A stretch of 64,000 nucleotides of DNA from NCBI GenBank assembly GCA_036346225.1, contig JARFIW010000139.1:930001-994000 (forward strand), given 5' to 3'. A program made the position numbers and the translations under genes. This DNA is from Platerodrilus igneus. Taxonomy: Eukaryota > Arthropoda > Insecta > Coleoptera > Lycidae. The notes beneath the pieces were generated by a model. The model saw only the letters and a list, made by a program, of their open reading frames with translations. It ran no database searches and was not told where the DNA came from. How positions within the stretch are numbered: the stretch's first letter is position 1; each line of letters starts with the position of its first letter. Of the stretch, positions 1 through 10,862 are shown piece by piece.

Positions 1-2872
1 ATCCGTATATATAATGTATGCAGAGGATATTCTGAAATGATGCAGTTGAATGTAGTGATAAAGAGTGATGGAGGTGTATCGCTTTTCAAAAGTTTAGTAC
101 AGTCAAGTCGAATTTGTGTAGGTGTAGCTGTCCATGGAGCTACTTCTATGTATGATGTTGGGTATAAAGAGGGGATATCCAGATTAAATGCTGACAACAT
201 TTCATGACATCTCACTCCGAGTGGTCTTGATCTGGTCTGCTGCGTAGAGAACAGTTGTAAAAGTTCTGGAGAGAAAATAAGTGGTCGGACAGGATGGAGT
301 GCTTGGGAACACAATTTTATGCTGTAGCTCAAACATAGCTTTTGTCGACGTAGATCTAACGGCAGAAGGTTAGCTTCGCAGCAAAGCAGTACATATGGCG
401 ATGTTCTAAAGGCACCTGTTGCTAGACGGATTGCTTGTCCCTGAATTGAGTCCAATGTACGTAAGTGGCTTTTCCGGGCAGACGCATACACAACACTTCC
501 GTAGTCCATTTTAGTCAGTACTAGAGCTTTATACATATTTAACAAAATGTCTCTGTCTGTGCCCCAATTAAGATTAGATAGGCAGCGAAGAGGGTTTAAG
601 GCCTTGCGACAGCGATTGACTAAATCATTTATATGAGGTTTCCATGTCAGCTTCCGATCAAATGTGACCCCAAGGAGCTTGACGCAATCCGCACCCTTTA
701 AGTTGTTGCCTTGAATTGATAGAATGGGATCATCATGCTGATGTCGAAGTCTGCAGAAATGTACATAGTGTGATTTACTGGCAGCAAAAGTGAAGCCTAT
801 ATTATTTGCTTTTGATACTAGTTTATCGATGGCATTTTGGAGCACTTGTTGAATTTCGCTCATCAAGTTTGCCGAATAGAATATAATAAGATCGTCTACG
901 TACATTGATCTGCCAACATTTTCGGGGATTGTTCGCAGAAGTGCATCAACAGCAACTGCAAATAGTGTAACGCTTAATGTGGACCCTTGTGGTACACCGT
1001 TGTCTAGAGGATGTGGCTTAGATAAATGGCTTCCAACTCTAACCCTGAATGATCTGTTCGTCATAAAATTTTGAATAAATTGGGGTAGACGACCTCTAAA
1101 GCCCCATTTGTGTAGGGTGAGCATTATGATGTATCGCCAAGTACGGTCGTAGGCTTTTCAATGTCAAACGTAACAACTACAAGATGCTGTCGTATTGCAA
1201 AACTATTCAAGATGTTTGCTTCTAGTACGGCTAGTTGATCTGTGGTAGATCGAAACTTACGAAAACCTACCTGGGATGGGTACAATAAATTGTTTGTTTC
1301 AAGATACCACACTAACCGCGAATTAACGATTTTTCTAAGATCTTGCTTAAGCAACTCGTTAACGAAATTGGCCTATAGCTGTTAGGGCTTTTGGGTCTTT
1401 ATATGGCTTTAGTAGAGGAATTATGATAGCTTCTCGCCAGGAGTCAGGTAAGGTACCGGTTTTCCAAATGTTGTTGTATAGTTTTAGTAGTGATATCTTG
1501 TTTGAGATAGGTAGATTTTGTATCATTTGGTATGTGATCATATCAGGTCCTGGGGCGCAATTTTTAGTTTGTTGTAGAATGTATTCAAGTTCGGTCATTG
1601 TTATATCATTGTTATATGCTGATGAGTGAATGTCGTTGAAATCTAGGGACCCTCTTGTGCCCACTTTTGGCCAAAAGGCTAGACTATAACTGTCGTTACT
1701 ACTCTCATCTTGAAAGCGCGAGGCAAGTAAACTTGATATGCTCTCGTTTCCCACAATGGTTTGAGTGTTATCTATTAACACCGGGGATACTAGTGGAAAC
1801 TTTTTCCCAAGAATATTTCTGATATTTCTCCATACATCTGATATGGGAGTATTGACGGACAGCTTAGCGACATATTCCTCCCAGCTTTTCTTCTTAGCTA
1901 AAATTATTTTACGTTTAGCTATAGCACGTAGGCGTTTAAAGGTGACAAGGTTGCTGTGGATGGGATTACGTTTAAAGGAATTCAGCGCAGCTTTCTTTTC
2001 ATGTATTGCCTTTTTAATTTCGTCGTTCCACCAAGGCACCGAGTTTTTAGTGTTATTAGAGACAATGGGGATCGTTTGCCTAGCAGCGGACAGCATTGTT
2101 GCCGTAATATGATTTACAGATTCCTGAATATCCTCATGCGGTTCAAAGGGTGCTATAAGACTAGAAAACTTACTCCAATCGGCTTTAGCATAGCACCAGC
2201 GTTCAGTGGAGGGTTTATATGAGATGTTGGGAATATCGATACAGATTGGAAGATGGTCTGAAAAGACATATTGTTTTAAGGTTCTCCAAGACAGGTAATG
2301 ACCTATTTGGGGTGAACATATAGACAAATCTATGGGCGTAAGGTTAGATGAACGTGAATTTATATGCGTTCCTTCCCCTGAGTTTAGGATAATGAGGTCA
2401 TTGTCTACTATAACCCGCTCAATAGCTCTCCTGATGCATCGGTCCGTGTAGATCCCCACAGCGGGTTGTGAGCATTGAAGTCTCCTACGATGAGGAACGG
2501 TTTTGGCAGTTGTGTGAGAAGGTTGTTTAAGTTATTGACCGACCAGTGCGAATCAGGAAAATAGATATTGCAAACTGTGAATTTAACTGGGTGTAAGATT
2601 TGAACGGCAACTGCTTGTAGGGTTGTGATTAGTGGAATGTGCAAAGCTGCAACTTCGTTCTTGATTAAAATAGCTACTCCATCTTTAGCTCTTCTATGTG
2701 GTACCGCGTCACAGCGATAGATATTAAATCCCCGTAGATTGAAGCAATCTGCAGGTTTGAAATGAGTTTCTTGTAAACAAATACATATCGGAGACTCTTT
2801 GGCCAATATGAGTTTAAGTTCATTTAAATGTGAAATACATCCGTTCAAATTCCACTGGAGAATAGTGTCCAT
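1..2872 (-). pseudogene. ORF2: endonuclease plus reverse transcriptase (broken)
   Basis: Starting at the ATG at 2872, the first part reads as an apurinic-type endonuclease: WNLNG near the N-terminus, a QET glutamate motif, [11 protein letters not shown] for the catalytic Asp/Asn, and SDH near 2260. A frameshift near 2410-2460 splits it. The reverse transcriptase follows, with APGPD (about 1530), an [12 protein letters not shown] motif reached only after a frameshift near 1380, a FDIEKAYD-type motif near 1150 after another shift, VPQGS (about 985) and YVDD (891-902). The C-terminal thumb region continues to the window edge. The enzyme would nick DNA and copy its own RNA there (target-primed reverse transcription). 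With at least three frame breaks it is not functional as read. Confidence 0.88.
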
Positions 2873-2968
2873 TGAGAAAGTGTTACTTAGGGATGGAAAG
2901 CGGCTTTATGTATGGCCTTTAGTAGAAACAATTCTAAATCGATGCGCAAGATGAATTGGATAACCTGT

Positions 2969-4413
2969 CTATACTGATGGCTCGAGGTCGACCTCTAGGT
3001 CTGCCTCTTTTGCTCTTTGGTGCTTCACCTCGATAAATTTACCGGAGGTAATATTTTGTCTTGGTGAATTACCGTGTTCTTCACCAAGGCATAGCTCTTT
3101 TGAGGGAGCTACAAAATGTGGAGCAGCTAGTGGCTGCTGCTTGACCTCCGGAGAAATTTCCAGAGGTCGTTTATAAGATGTTTGTCGCCCTTCGGGCGGG
3201 TCAGATTCCATTGGCGTGCTGGAACATTTAGAGGGAGTGCCTGTTTCAGTAGGAGGAGCTTTCAAGAAGCTAAGTTTACTAAATTGGTCTTTTACAACCG
3301 ATACACAAATACTGGATAGTTCTGGGGCTAGTTCTTTTATCAGCTCCTTAACATTAACGCTTGTAGGTTTGGCTACCTGTGCATACGAAACGTTGAGAGA
3401 CGGTATAGCACCTTTAATGCGGTTCTTAGCATCAAAGTAAGAGATCTTCTCTATTGTTCTAAGTCTCTGGATTGCCATTTCTTCTTTGAACACAGGACAA
3501 TGCCGGGAACGAGCTGAATGCTCTCCATGACAGTTGATACAGTAGAGAGGTGCCTCACACCTTCCTTCATGAGGGGGACTACCGCAAGCGCAGATTTCGT
3601 TTTATTGCAATTGCTGGTTATATGTCCAAAGCGTTGACACCTAAAACAACGCACCGGAGAGGGATGTATGGACGCACCGGTAAGGATGTATAGATTCCGG
3701 CTTTTACACGTTCTGGTAATTTTGGGATGTTAAACGTTAAGATAAGAGAGGCTGTGTCTTGAAAGATCCCATCTCTTTTAATTGTTATTCTTTTGACATC
3801 GACAACTCCTTGGCTTGATAAGTTTTCTTTAATCTCCTCCAGGCTACAGTTAAGTAAATCTTTGCATGAAACTACGCCTTTACTATAGTTCAATGAGGGA
3901 TGTGTGCCACATCCACTTCAAAGTCGAAGAACGTTTTAAGATTAGAAAGCTTTTGCGATTGCGATCGGTGCAAAGTTTCTATTAGCAATCCATCTTTTGT
4001 TTTCCTAATTGATTTGACTTCGCCTACTTCGTTACTAACAACTTTGTCAATTAAAAGGGGCTGATTTTTCGAAGCTGCCCCTTTTTTAATCAGCAGAAAG
4101 CGTGGGGTTGTGTCCACCCTTTCCGCAAGCATGACTTTTAACTCTCCCACCGGCTCCTTTTTGAGGAGTATAATGGTGGTCTTTCATCTGATCTATGACC
4201 AGTAACACTAACAACGCTAATGTTGTCGCGAAAAGGCTGTAGTTGCGCACTAGGTACAGCCTGACTTCCTAGTGCGGTTGCATTGTCGTTTACCGAGGGC
4301 TGACGTCCCGTACCAGGCAGAGCCCCACTACCCGGTACATCTAATTGAGAGGCTGGGACCTCTAGTGAAATGCGTGGCGCGTTTAACACTTTATCATTGT
4401 ATGACTTATCCAT
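2969..4413 (-). pseudogene. ORF1: gag-like nucleic-acid-binding protein (broken)
   Basis: The reading frame starts at the ATG at 4413 and is scattered over several frames (breaks near 4140, 3890, 3640 and 3490). A zinc knuckle CFRCQRFGHITSNC (C-x2-C-x4-H-x4-C) is visible at about 3607-3648. Two further Cys/His clusters (CACG...H...C and CINCHGEH...C) follow in an adjacent frame at about 3490-3600. Tandem knuckles of this kind are typical of gag-like ORF1 proteins in I and Jockey-type elements, which coat the element RNA. The C-terminal part (3493-2969) is basic and unstructured. Only about 100 bp separate it from ORF2. Confidence 0.82.
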
Positions 4414-5470
4414 TTTTTAAATAATAGGTGTGTAGTGTGTAGATGTCTGATTTGCTCTGATGTGTGTCTTAGCTTGCACACGTGTGTGTGTATGTGTATA
4501 TGGTGTGATTCCGCGTTCTCTCCCCAAACCCCCAAGGAACCCATGCAGGGGCAGCATAGCAGTGGCCTCGGCAAAGCCCCCACCCCATCAGCAGGGCCCA
4601 GTCTGGGCACCACCCAGCACTACTAAAGGGGGCAAGATTATACACCAGTTGATAGGACAGCCTCCCCTTTGGTTAGAAGAGGTTCGGGTCCCTGTCCTAC
4701 CTGGCGGCCCGGGTGCGCCACCCCCAGTTTCTAAGCTGTACCCTCTACCGATGCAACCCCCCACCGCGACCCCGAAGGGCAAAAGCCAGAAAAACGGATC
4801 ACATATAAACTGTGTGTATGGAATGCAAGTGTCGTGTGGGTGAGGTGTTTGTGTGTGTATATGTAAACGATGGGATGGAGTGGACTGGTTAGGATGTGGA
4901 TACAGGGAGGAGTGGGTAAAGATAGTGGTCAGGTTTGACTGAACCCTGATACACGTGGCTTGTGTACCAGGGCGAGTTTCCCAATGTGCCCAAAAACTAC
5001 TGGCTGGTGTTCCTGAACGAAACGCTCTCGGGGGACTGAGGGAATGTAAGGGCAGGACAGCCGATTGCTGAGCTCGGGTACCTCGAGTTTGCCATGCTCG
5101 TACCTGTTTGGGAACTAACAGGCCCCTGAGAGAAGATTGATGGTAGGTCCTTCGCCCTCGGATACCCTAATAGCCAGAAGGGACCTGGAAAACAAGAGTC
5201 GGAAGCCTAGTGAGCTTCCAGATAGGAAAGATAAAAGATGCTGACAGGTACAGCTTTGTGTGCGTGTGGGTTAGGGCATGCACGTATGCGTGTTCTGTGT
5301 GAAGAGAGTATAGTGAGTGTATGTGTGCGTGCTCTGAGTTTGTGTGAGTAGGTGATGTAGGTTATTTTGGTTTTCCCACTTCGCAATGCAGGTAGTCAGC
5401 AAGCCGGTTAACTGCAACACGAAGAAGGAAGTAAGCACTCTCACCACGTCAAGGTAATAACCCATGAGAG
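4414..5470. other. GC-rich block, possible 5' UTR of the I-like element
   Basis: Positions 4500-4800 are strongly GC-rich compared with the surrounding AT-rich DNA and carry C-runs. Short GT-rich patches lie at 4430-4500 and 5260-5340. Open frames here (for example 4460-4843 plus and 4588-4782 minus) have no domain I recognise. Because the block lies immediately upstream of ORF1 on the same strand, I read it as the probable 5' UTR and internal promoter region of the I-like element. No second copy is in the window to fix its boundary. Confidence 0.4.
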
Positions 5471-5471
5471 G

Positions 5472-5606
<135 letters not shown>

Positions 5607-5784
5607 GGCTCAACCGTCGCACGAGCTAGACGTGTTTAAGTCGCTCTGATATTTAAATTAAAATTTTATCCATTTGTTGAGTGTACGCGATAAATTACAA
5701 TTTCTTTAGTGTAGCAAAATTTATGTGTAACAGCATACCCTATTTTGAAGTATCCTGCACCAAGTATTAGATAATCGTGATAAG

Positions 5785-6725
5785 ATGAGTAAACCGAAAT
5801 GTGTGAAATGTTTGGAACTGCTGCCAAAGATGGAAGTTACATTACCTGTAATGCTTGCGAAGGAGGTTTGCACTTTGCCTGCTCTGGTGTTGCTGAAGCT
5901 ACATTCGAAAGAATGTCAGCATCAAGCCGTGAAACTTGGAAATGCAGAAATTGTAGAGGTAAAGATTCGCAGGTAAAATCGCAGCAGGTAACAGCACAAC
6001 CAGTAGTAGAAGAAGAATCTGTGAAAGATATGTTTCGAAAGATTACTAAAGGTTGGACGATAATCAGCAGGTAATGAATGATATTTTAAATGATGTCAAA
6101 GGCTTGTCTAATTTATATGACGAATTAAAAGAGGAAATGATGTCCCTAAAAAAGGTCAATAAGGAATTGTCAAAGAGTGTTGCTACATTAGTAGCCGAAA
6201 ACAAAGAGAAGGCGCAGAAAATAATTGAACTTGAGATGCGGGTCAATGTATTAGAACAAAAAGTAGAAACGTTAATTTCGAAATTCATGGGCTCGAGGTA
6301 ACTCATGCCGAAAACGAAGAGAGCTTAAAGGCTGTAGTCAAAAATTAACGGAATGTGTTGGTGTAAAAGTGTCTAATACAGAAATTGAAGTAGCACATCG
6401 CCTTCCGAAACGAAAACATGACAGTGTACCAGCAGTAATAGTAAGATGTACGTCACAGATGATTAGAGACAAAATCTTAACTATGAGGAAAGTTGTTGTA
6501 AACAATGATCAAGTTTTAAACAACAAAAGCGATAAACCATTATTTATTAGTGAAAATTTAACTCCGTATACTAAGAATTTGTTATGGCAAACAAAAGCAC
6601 GTGCGAGAGAAGTAGGTTGGAAATATTGTTGGGTAAAATATGGGAAAATACTTGCAAGGAAATCAAGTGATATGCCACGAGTGGTAAGAATAGATAACAT
6701 AAACGATTTGTGTAAACTAGATTGA
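5785..6725 (+). pseudogene. E1 ORF1: PHD finger, coiled coil, RNA-binding C-terminus
   Basis: The ATG at 5785 begins MSKPKCVKC. After a one-base slip in a T run near 5812 the frame gives a PHD-type zinc finger: CNAC, HFAC and CRNC complete a C4-H-C3 pattern by about 5960. A heptad-rich coiled coil follows (6053-6300, many Leu, Glu and Lys). After a second break the C-terminal part (6369-6725) reads VAHRLPKRK, ENLTPY and KNLLWQTKARAR, the pattern of L1-ORF1-like (Transposase_22 type) RNA-binding domains. In this family ORF1 binds the element RNA; the PHD finger may bind chromatin. Three frames are used, with breaks in short homopolymers, so sequencing error is possible. Confidence 0.82.
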
Positions 6726-6803
6726 CATTGAAACATGCTTTATTAGAAATAAGTTTTAAAATAGTTTAAGTTGATAAGTGGGAATAATTATTTAATTTTA
6801 ACA

Positions 6804-9750
6804 ATGATAAACGAACAATATTATGAAAACACCTGTGTTCAATATCAGTCGTTAAATAGCATATCAGAATGGAATATTGAGTTAAAGACACTTGCAAGTA
6901 TTTATGATAACAACCATATAAATCTATCATTTATTTGTCTTAACATTAATGGTATCAAAAGTCATTTCGACGAATTGCTAGTTTATCTATCCAAAACACA
7001 TTTTGATATTATTGTTTTAGTTGAAGTTTTGATACATCAGGAGGATATTGCAATTTACAATATTGAAGGTTATAATTATTATTCAAAGTTACGTTCAAAC
7101 GCGAGAGGTGGTGGAATAATTTTATATATAAGGAAAACTTTCATATTTCAAGAAAACCAGTATAACACAATAACATACGAAAACGTTGAAGGAATTCTAA
7201 CTTTGAAAATAATCAATGTTATAAATTAATATTCATTTACAGGCCCCAAGTAGCAATGTACACAATTTTATTAAAGAGTTAAAAGATCAAATAAAAAATA
7301 GTAGTTGTTATAAAGAAATCATTCTTGCGGGGGATACTAATATAAATTTGGCTGATTTAAACCCGATAAGTAACAAATATGAGGCAATGCTAAGTTCACA
7401 TGGATTTTATAAATGTATCAAGTATTATACAAGAGAACATTTTATAATGGAATCCTTGTGTCTTCTTGTATAGATCACTTTTTGTTAGAGGTATATACGA
7501 AAAATTATCTCTGTAGTAATTAAAATAAAAATTTCGGACCATTATATGATTGCGATGAAAATATTCACCAATAAAAATATTTTAAACCAGACTAATATAA
7601 GGTTAACTATTAATGAAAAGTACATCAAAAGTGCATTACAGAATTGTGATCTAAAAGGAATATGCAATATACAAGATCCGGAGATTTTGTATAATAGAAT
7701 TGTAAATATATTTAAGAAAATATATAGCAAAAGCTATGAGTACAAAAAAGAAAAAAATATATGCGGTAATAGAGGAGAATTTAAAAAGTGTTGGATGTCT
7801 GATGCATTATTCAGGTGTGTTAAAAATAGAGATAGATTATTTAACGTTTGGAAGCTGTCTAGGAATGAAGCTGATAGAATAGTTTACAAGAAATATAGAA
7901 ATTGGCTAAATTTAAGAATAAAGAAAGAAAAGGACAATTATTATAAACAAAAATTTACTTTTGATAGTAGAAAACCTAAAGAAGTTTGGGCTGCTATTAA
8001 TAGTGTATTGAGAAAAGAAAAAATACCTAGTGTAGACGATATTGTAACTAAAGCAATGCCTTTACAAGATAGGAACCAATTACCGGATAAATTTGCTGAG
8101 TACTTTTACAACGGTGTTAAAACGGTACAACACCATTGTAGCTTAAAACATGCAGAACCTATTAATATTTTATATAATACAGAATGCACTTTCCGCATAC
8201 CATTGACAACTAAAGATTTTGTTCTTAATGTGATACAGAAAATGGACATAAAAAAATCTCCTGGGTATGACAATATAAGAATTAAAGATATTATGTTCTT
8301 GAATGACGAGATATATATTGTAATTACACATTTAATTAACCTAATGCTTAAGAAGGGGATTGTACCAGATAAGTTAAAAAAATCAATAGTTAAACCAATT
8401 CACAAAAAAGGCAAATACATGGATTACAATAACTATCGCCCAATATCAATACTTCCTGTAATAGAAAAAGTATTTGAAAAACACATAGCAAGCGAAATGA
8501 ATAAGTTTTTGATGAAAAATTCTATAATTTGTAAACAGCAATACGGGTTTATAAAAGGTTTGGGGACAAACAATCTATTTTCCGAATTCTCAAATTATGT
8601 GAACGCCAAACTGAAGAATAATATGCATATTTTATGCTTATTTGTTGATTATACAAAAGCATTTGAAACAATTAATCACAATATTTTGTTAAACAAATTA
8701 CGTAGTCTGGGAATTAAGGGAATTACACTTCAGTTGTTTAAAACCTACTTGCATGATAGAAAGTTTGTAGTAAAAATCAATAATCACCATAGCAAGGAAT
8801 TTATAATAGATGAGGGCGTACCCCAAGGTTCAGTGCTTGGGCCACTACTATTTAACATTTACATAAACGCACTGCCAGAGGTAATAAAACACTGTAAAGT
8901 TTTAATGTTCGCAGACGACATATTGTTGATATCGGCACATAGATCATATCAGGTTGCAGAAAGCAATATGCAAAGCGATCTCGATAGCTTGACTAAATGG
9001 TCGCATGACAATTGTTTAGTAGTTAACACGGATAAAACAAAAATAATGCACATGATTACACCCTACAATCAGCAAATAGAACCTAAAGTTAAAATTCACT
9101 CGTGTAAATGCTTCCAGTTGCAGAAAAAAATTAAACTAGAGACGTGCTTTACTGATTGTAAATATGTAACATCGTGCCGAACTTATAAATATCTGGGAAT
9201 TACGGTTGACAATTACTTTCGTTGGGATCACCATATCAAAGACATATGTAATAAACTTAAAATAGTTTTATCTAAATTATATTATGTAAAAGATATTGTA
9301 CCGTTTAATGTAAAAGACCTTATATCTAGCATTGGCAGAGTCGGTAATCAGGTATGGGCTGGAAGCATGGGGATATGCAAGCGATTGTTATCTTAAACAT
9401 ATACAGCGAATACAGAGGAGAATTTTAAAATAGTTTGCAATTCTGGTTCAGGAGTCAAGCTAAACGAACTTTTGATAGATGTAACCTTTTAGGTATAAGA
9501 GCATTACTATTTTATAAAATAATTATGGATAACTATTTTCTATCGTCATATTTGGTCAAACAAAGCTTTGGATATGAACTGCGGCATGAAAAGTATACTG
9601 TACCGCGTGTTCATAATGAATACTCAAAGAACACTTTCATACATTGTTCCTAAATTAATGAACGAACTGCCAGACGATTGTAAAATATTTGTAAATATGG
9701 CTAAGTTGAAAAATGATCTGAAGAAATACTTAGTTAAATATAATGTATAG
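6804..9750 (+). pseudogene. E1 ORF2: endonuclease and reverse transcriptase, frameshifted
   Basis: I chose the ATG at 6804 because E3 has an ATG at the same alignment position. The endonuclease part has ICLNINGI, a glutamate in LVEV, GGGI, and a late SDHYM-type histidine motif near 7535. A single T missing near 7204 relative to E2 breaks the frame. The long frame 7546-9396 holds the RT: SPGYDNIR, YRPISILP, QYGFIKGLGT, FVDYTKAFE, VPQGSVLGP and FADD (8908-8919). A cysteine cluster lies between palm and thumb (about 9095-9180). The tail to 9750 is split by losses in A and T runs near 9320, 9430, 9470 and 9620. E2 has the longer runs at those places, so a working master copy is likely. Confidence 0.88.
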
Positions 9751-9891
9751 TAGTAATTAATATAAGCGTCTAGGGCTAAATTATTATATTTTATTACTTT
9801 TTAGCAATAATCATACAGTTACTGGAGCTACAAGATTAAAAATCATAATAGAATTGCCAATTCCTTTGTAACTGTATTAATGTTTTTCATT

Positions 9892-10068
9892 TATATTATT
9901 ATTTTAAAATTAATATTCATGTTTAATTTAGTTTCAATTATTATTTTAAAATTAATATTTAATATTTACATTATTTACATTATTATTTTAAAATTAATAT
10001 TCATGTTTAATTTAGTTTCAATTATTATTTTAAAATTAATATTCATGTTTAATTTAGTTTTAATTTAG
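9892..10068 (+). repeat. 42-bp tandem repeat in E1 3' UTR
   Basis: The motif TTATTTTAAAATTAATATT recurs four times, mostly followed by CATGTTTAATTTAGTTT, with a period of about 42 bp and one shortened unit. The same array is present in E2 (13954-14130), so it arose before the two copies separated. Confidence 0.85.
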
Positions 10069-10424
10069 TTGTACATTATCTTAAGTTACTTACAAAACCG
10101 TAGAATATAGAAATGTAAAATGATTTTAACTAAGCTAGAATAATTTTAATTAACCTTAACATTAACATTAACATTAGCTATTAATTTTACATATTAGTTA
10201 AGTTAAATACTAGAAAATACATAAATATGATAGTTAATATATTCATTACTTATCTTATAAAAATTAATACAAAGCAGGGATTAATTATAAATTATGTAAA
10301 TAGAGGTTGAGCCAAAACTAAATAATTTAGAAATCAAAACAATGTGTATATGTAGGTTGTACTATTTAGATTTACTAGACAATTAATCAGTAAGGCAACT
10401 CTACAAAATTCATAAAATATTAAA

Positions 10425-10461
10425 ACACCTTGTCAAGCAACGTTGAGTTAGCTTAAGGTGT
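10425..10461 (+). other. E1 3' terminal hairpin
   Basis: Outer stem ACACCTT/AAGGTGT (7 bp), a GTC bulge, inner stem AAGC/GCTT, a bulged A, then AAC/GTT closing a 5-nt loop. It lies 45 bp before the (ATT)n junction. Equivalent structures end E2-E5. By analogy with other LINEs it is probably the RNA structure bound by the element's RT; this role is inference. Confidence 0.85.
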
Positions 10462-10506
10462 ATTATTTGTAAAAATAAGAAATAAATAAATTTGAATTTG
10501 AATTTG

Positions 10507-10677
<171 letters not shown>

Positions 10678-10862
10678 GGAAATATTGTTGGGTAAAATAT
10701 GGGAAAATACTTGCAAGGAAATCAAGTGATATTCCACGAGTGGTAAGAATAGATAACATAAACGATTTGTGTAAACTAGATTGACATTGAAACATGCTTT
10801 ATTAGAAATAAGTTTTAAAATAGTTTAAGTTGATAAGTGGGAATAATTATTTAATTTTAACA

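Larger units (their letters stand above)
1..4413 (-). mobile_element. I-like non-LTR retrotransposon, cut by window edge
   Basis: Reading on the minus strand, a gag-like ORF1 (2969-4413) is followed by an ORF2 with endonuclease and reverse transcriptase (2872 to the window start). At the very edge the frame reaches a tyrosine-rich stretch, after a two-base slip, that resembles the start of an RNase H domain. That would fit the I-like group rather than Jockey proper, but the domain itself lies outside the window. Several frameshifts make this copy inactive. The GC-rich block at 4500-4800 may be its 5' UTR, so the true 5' end could be near 5470. Confidence 0.85.
5607..10506 (+). mobile_element. 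E1: near full-length ATT-associated non-LTR element
   Basis: A 4.9-kb element lies between two (ATT)n arrays. It has a 5' leader of about 180 bp, ORF1 (5785-6725), ORF2 (6804-9750), an AT-rich 3' UTR with a 42-bp internal repeat, a terminal hairpin (10425-10461), then three TTTGAA-type units running into (ATT)n. ORF1 with a PHD finger, an apurinic-type endonuclease and the RT motifs place it in the broad CR1/Jockey group of insect LINEs; I cannot fix the clade by eye. E2 repeats 3.9 kb of it at very high identity, which implies recent activity. Confidence 0.88.

Noticed and set aside
4460..4843. 127-codon plus-strand frame in the GC-rich block
   Set aside because: Pro/Gly-rich with an alternative open frame on the other strand; better explained as a retrotransposon UTR.
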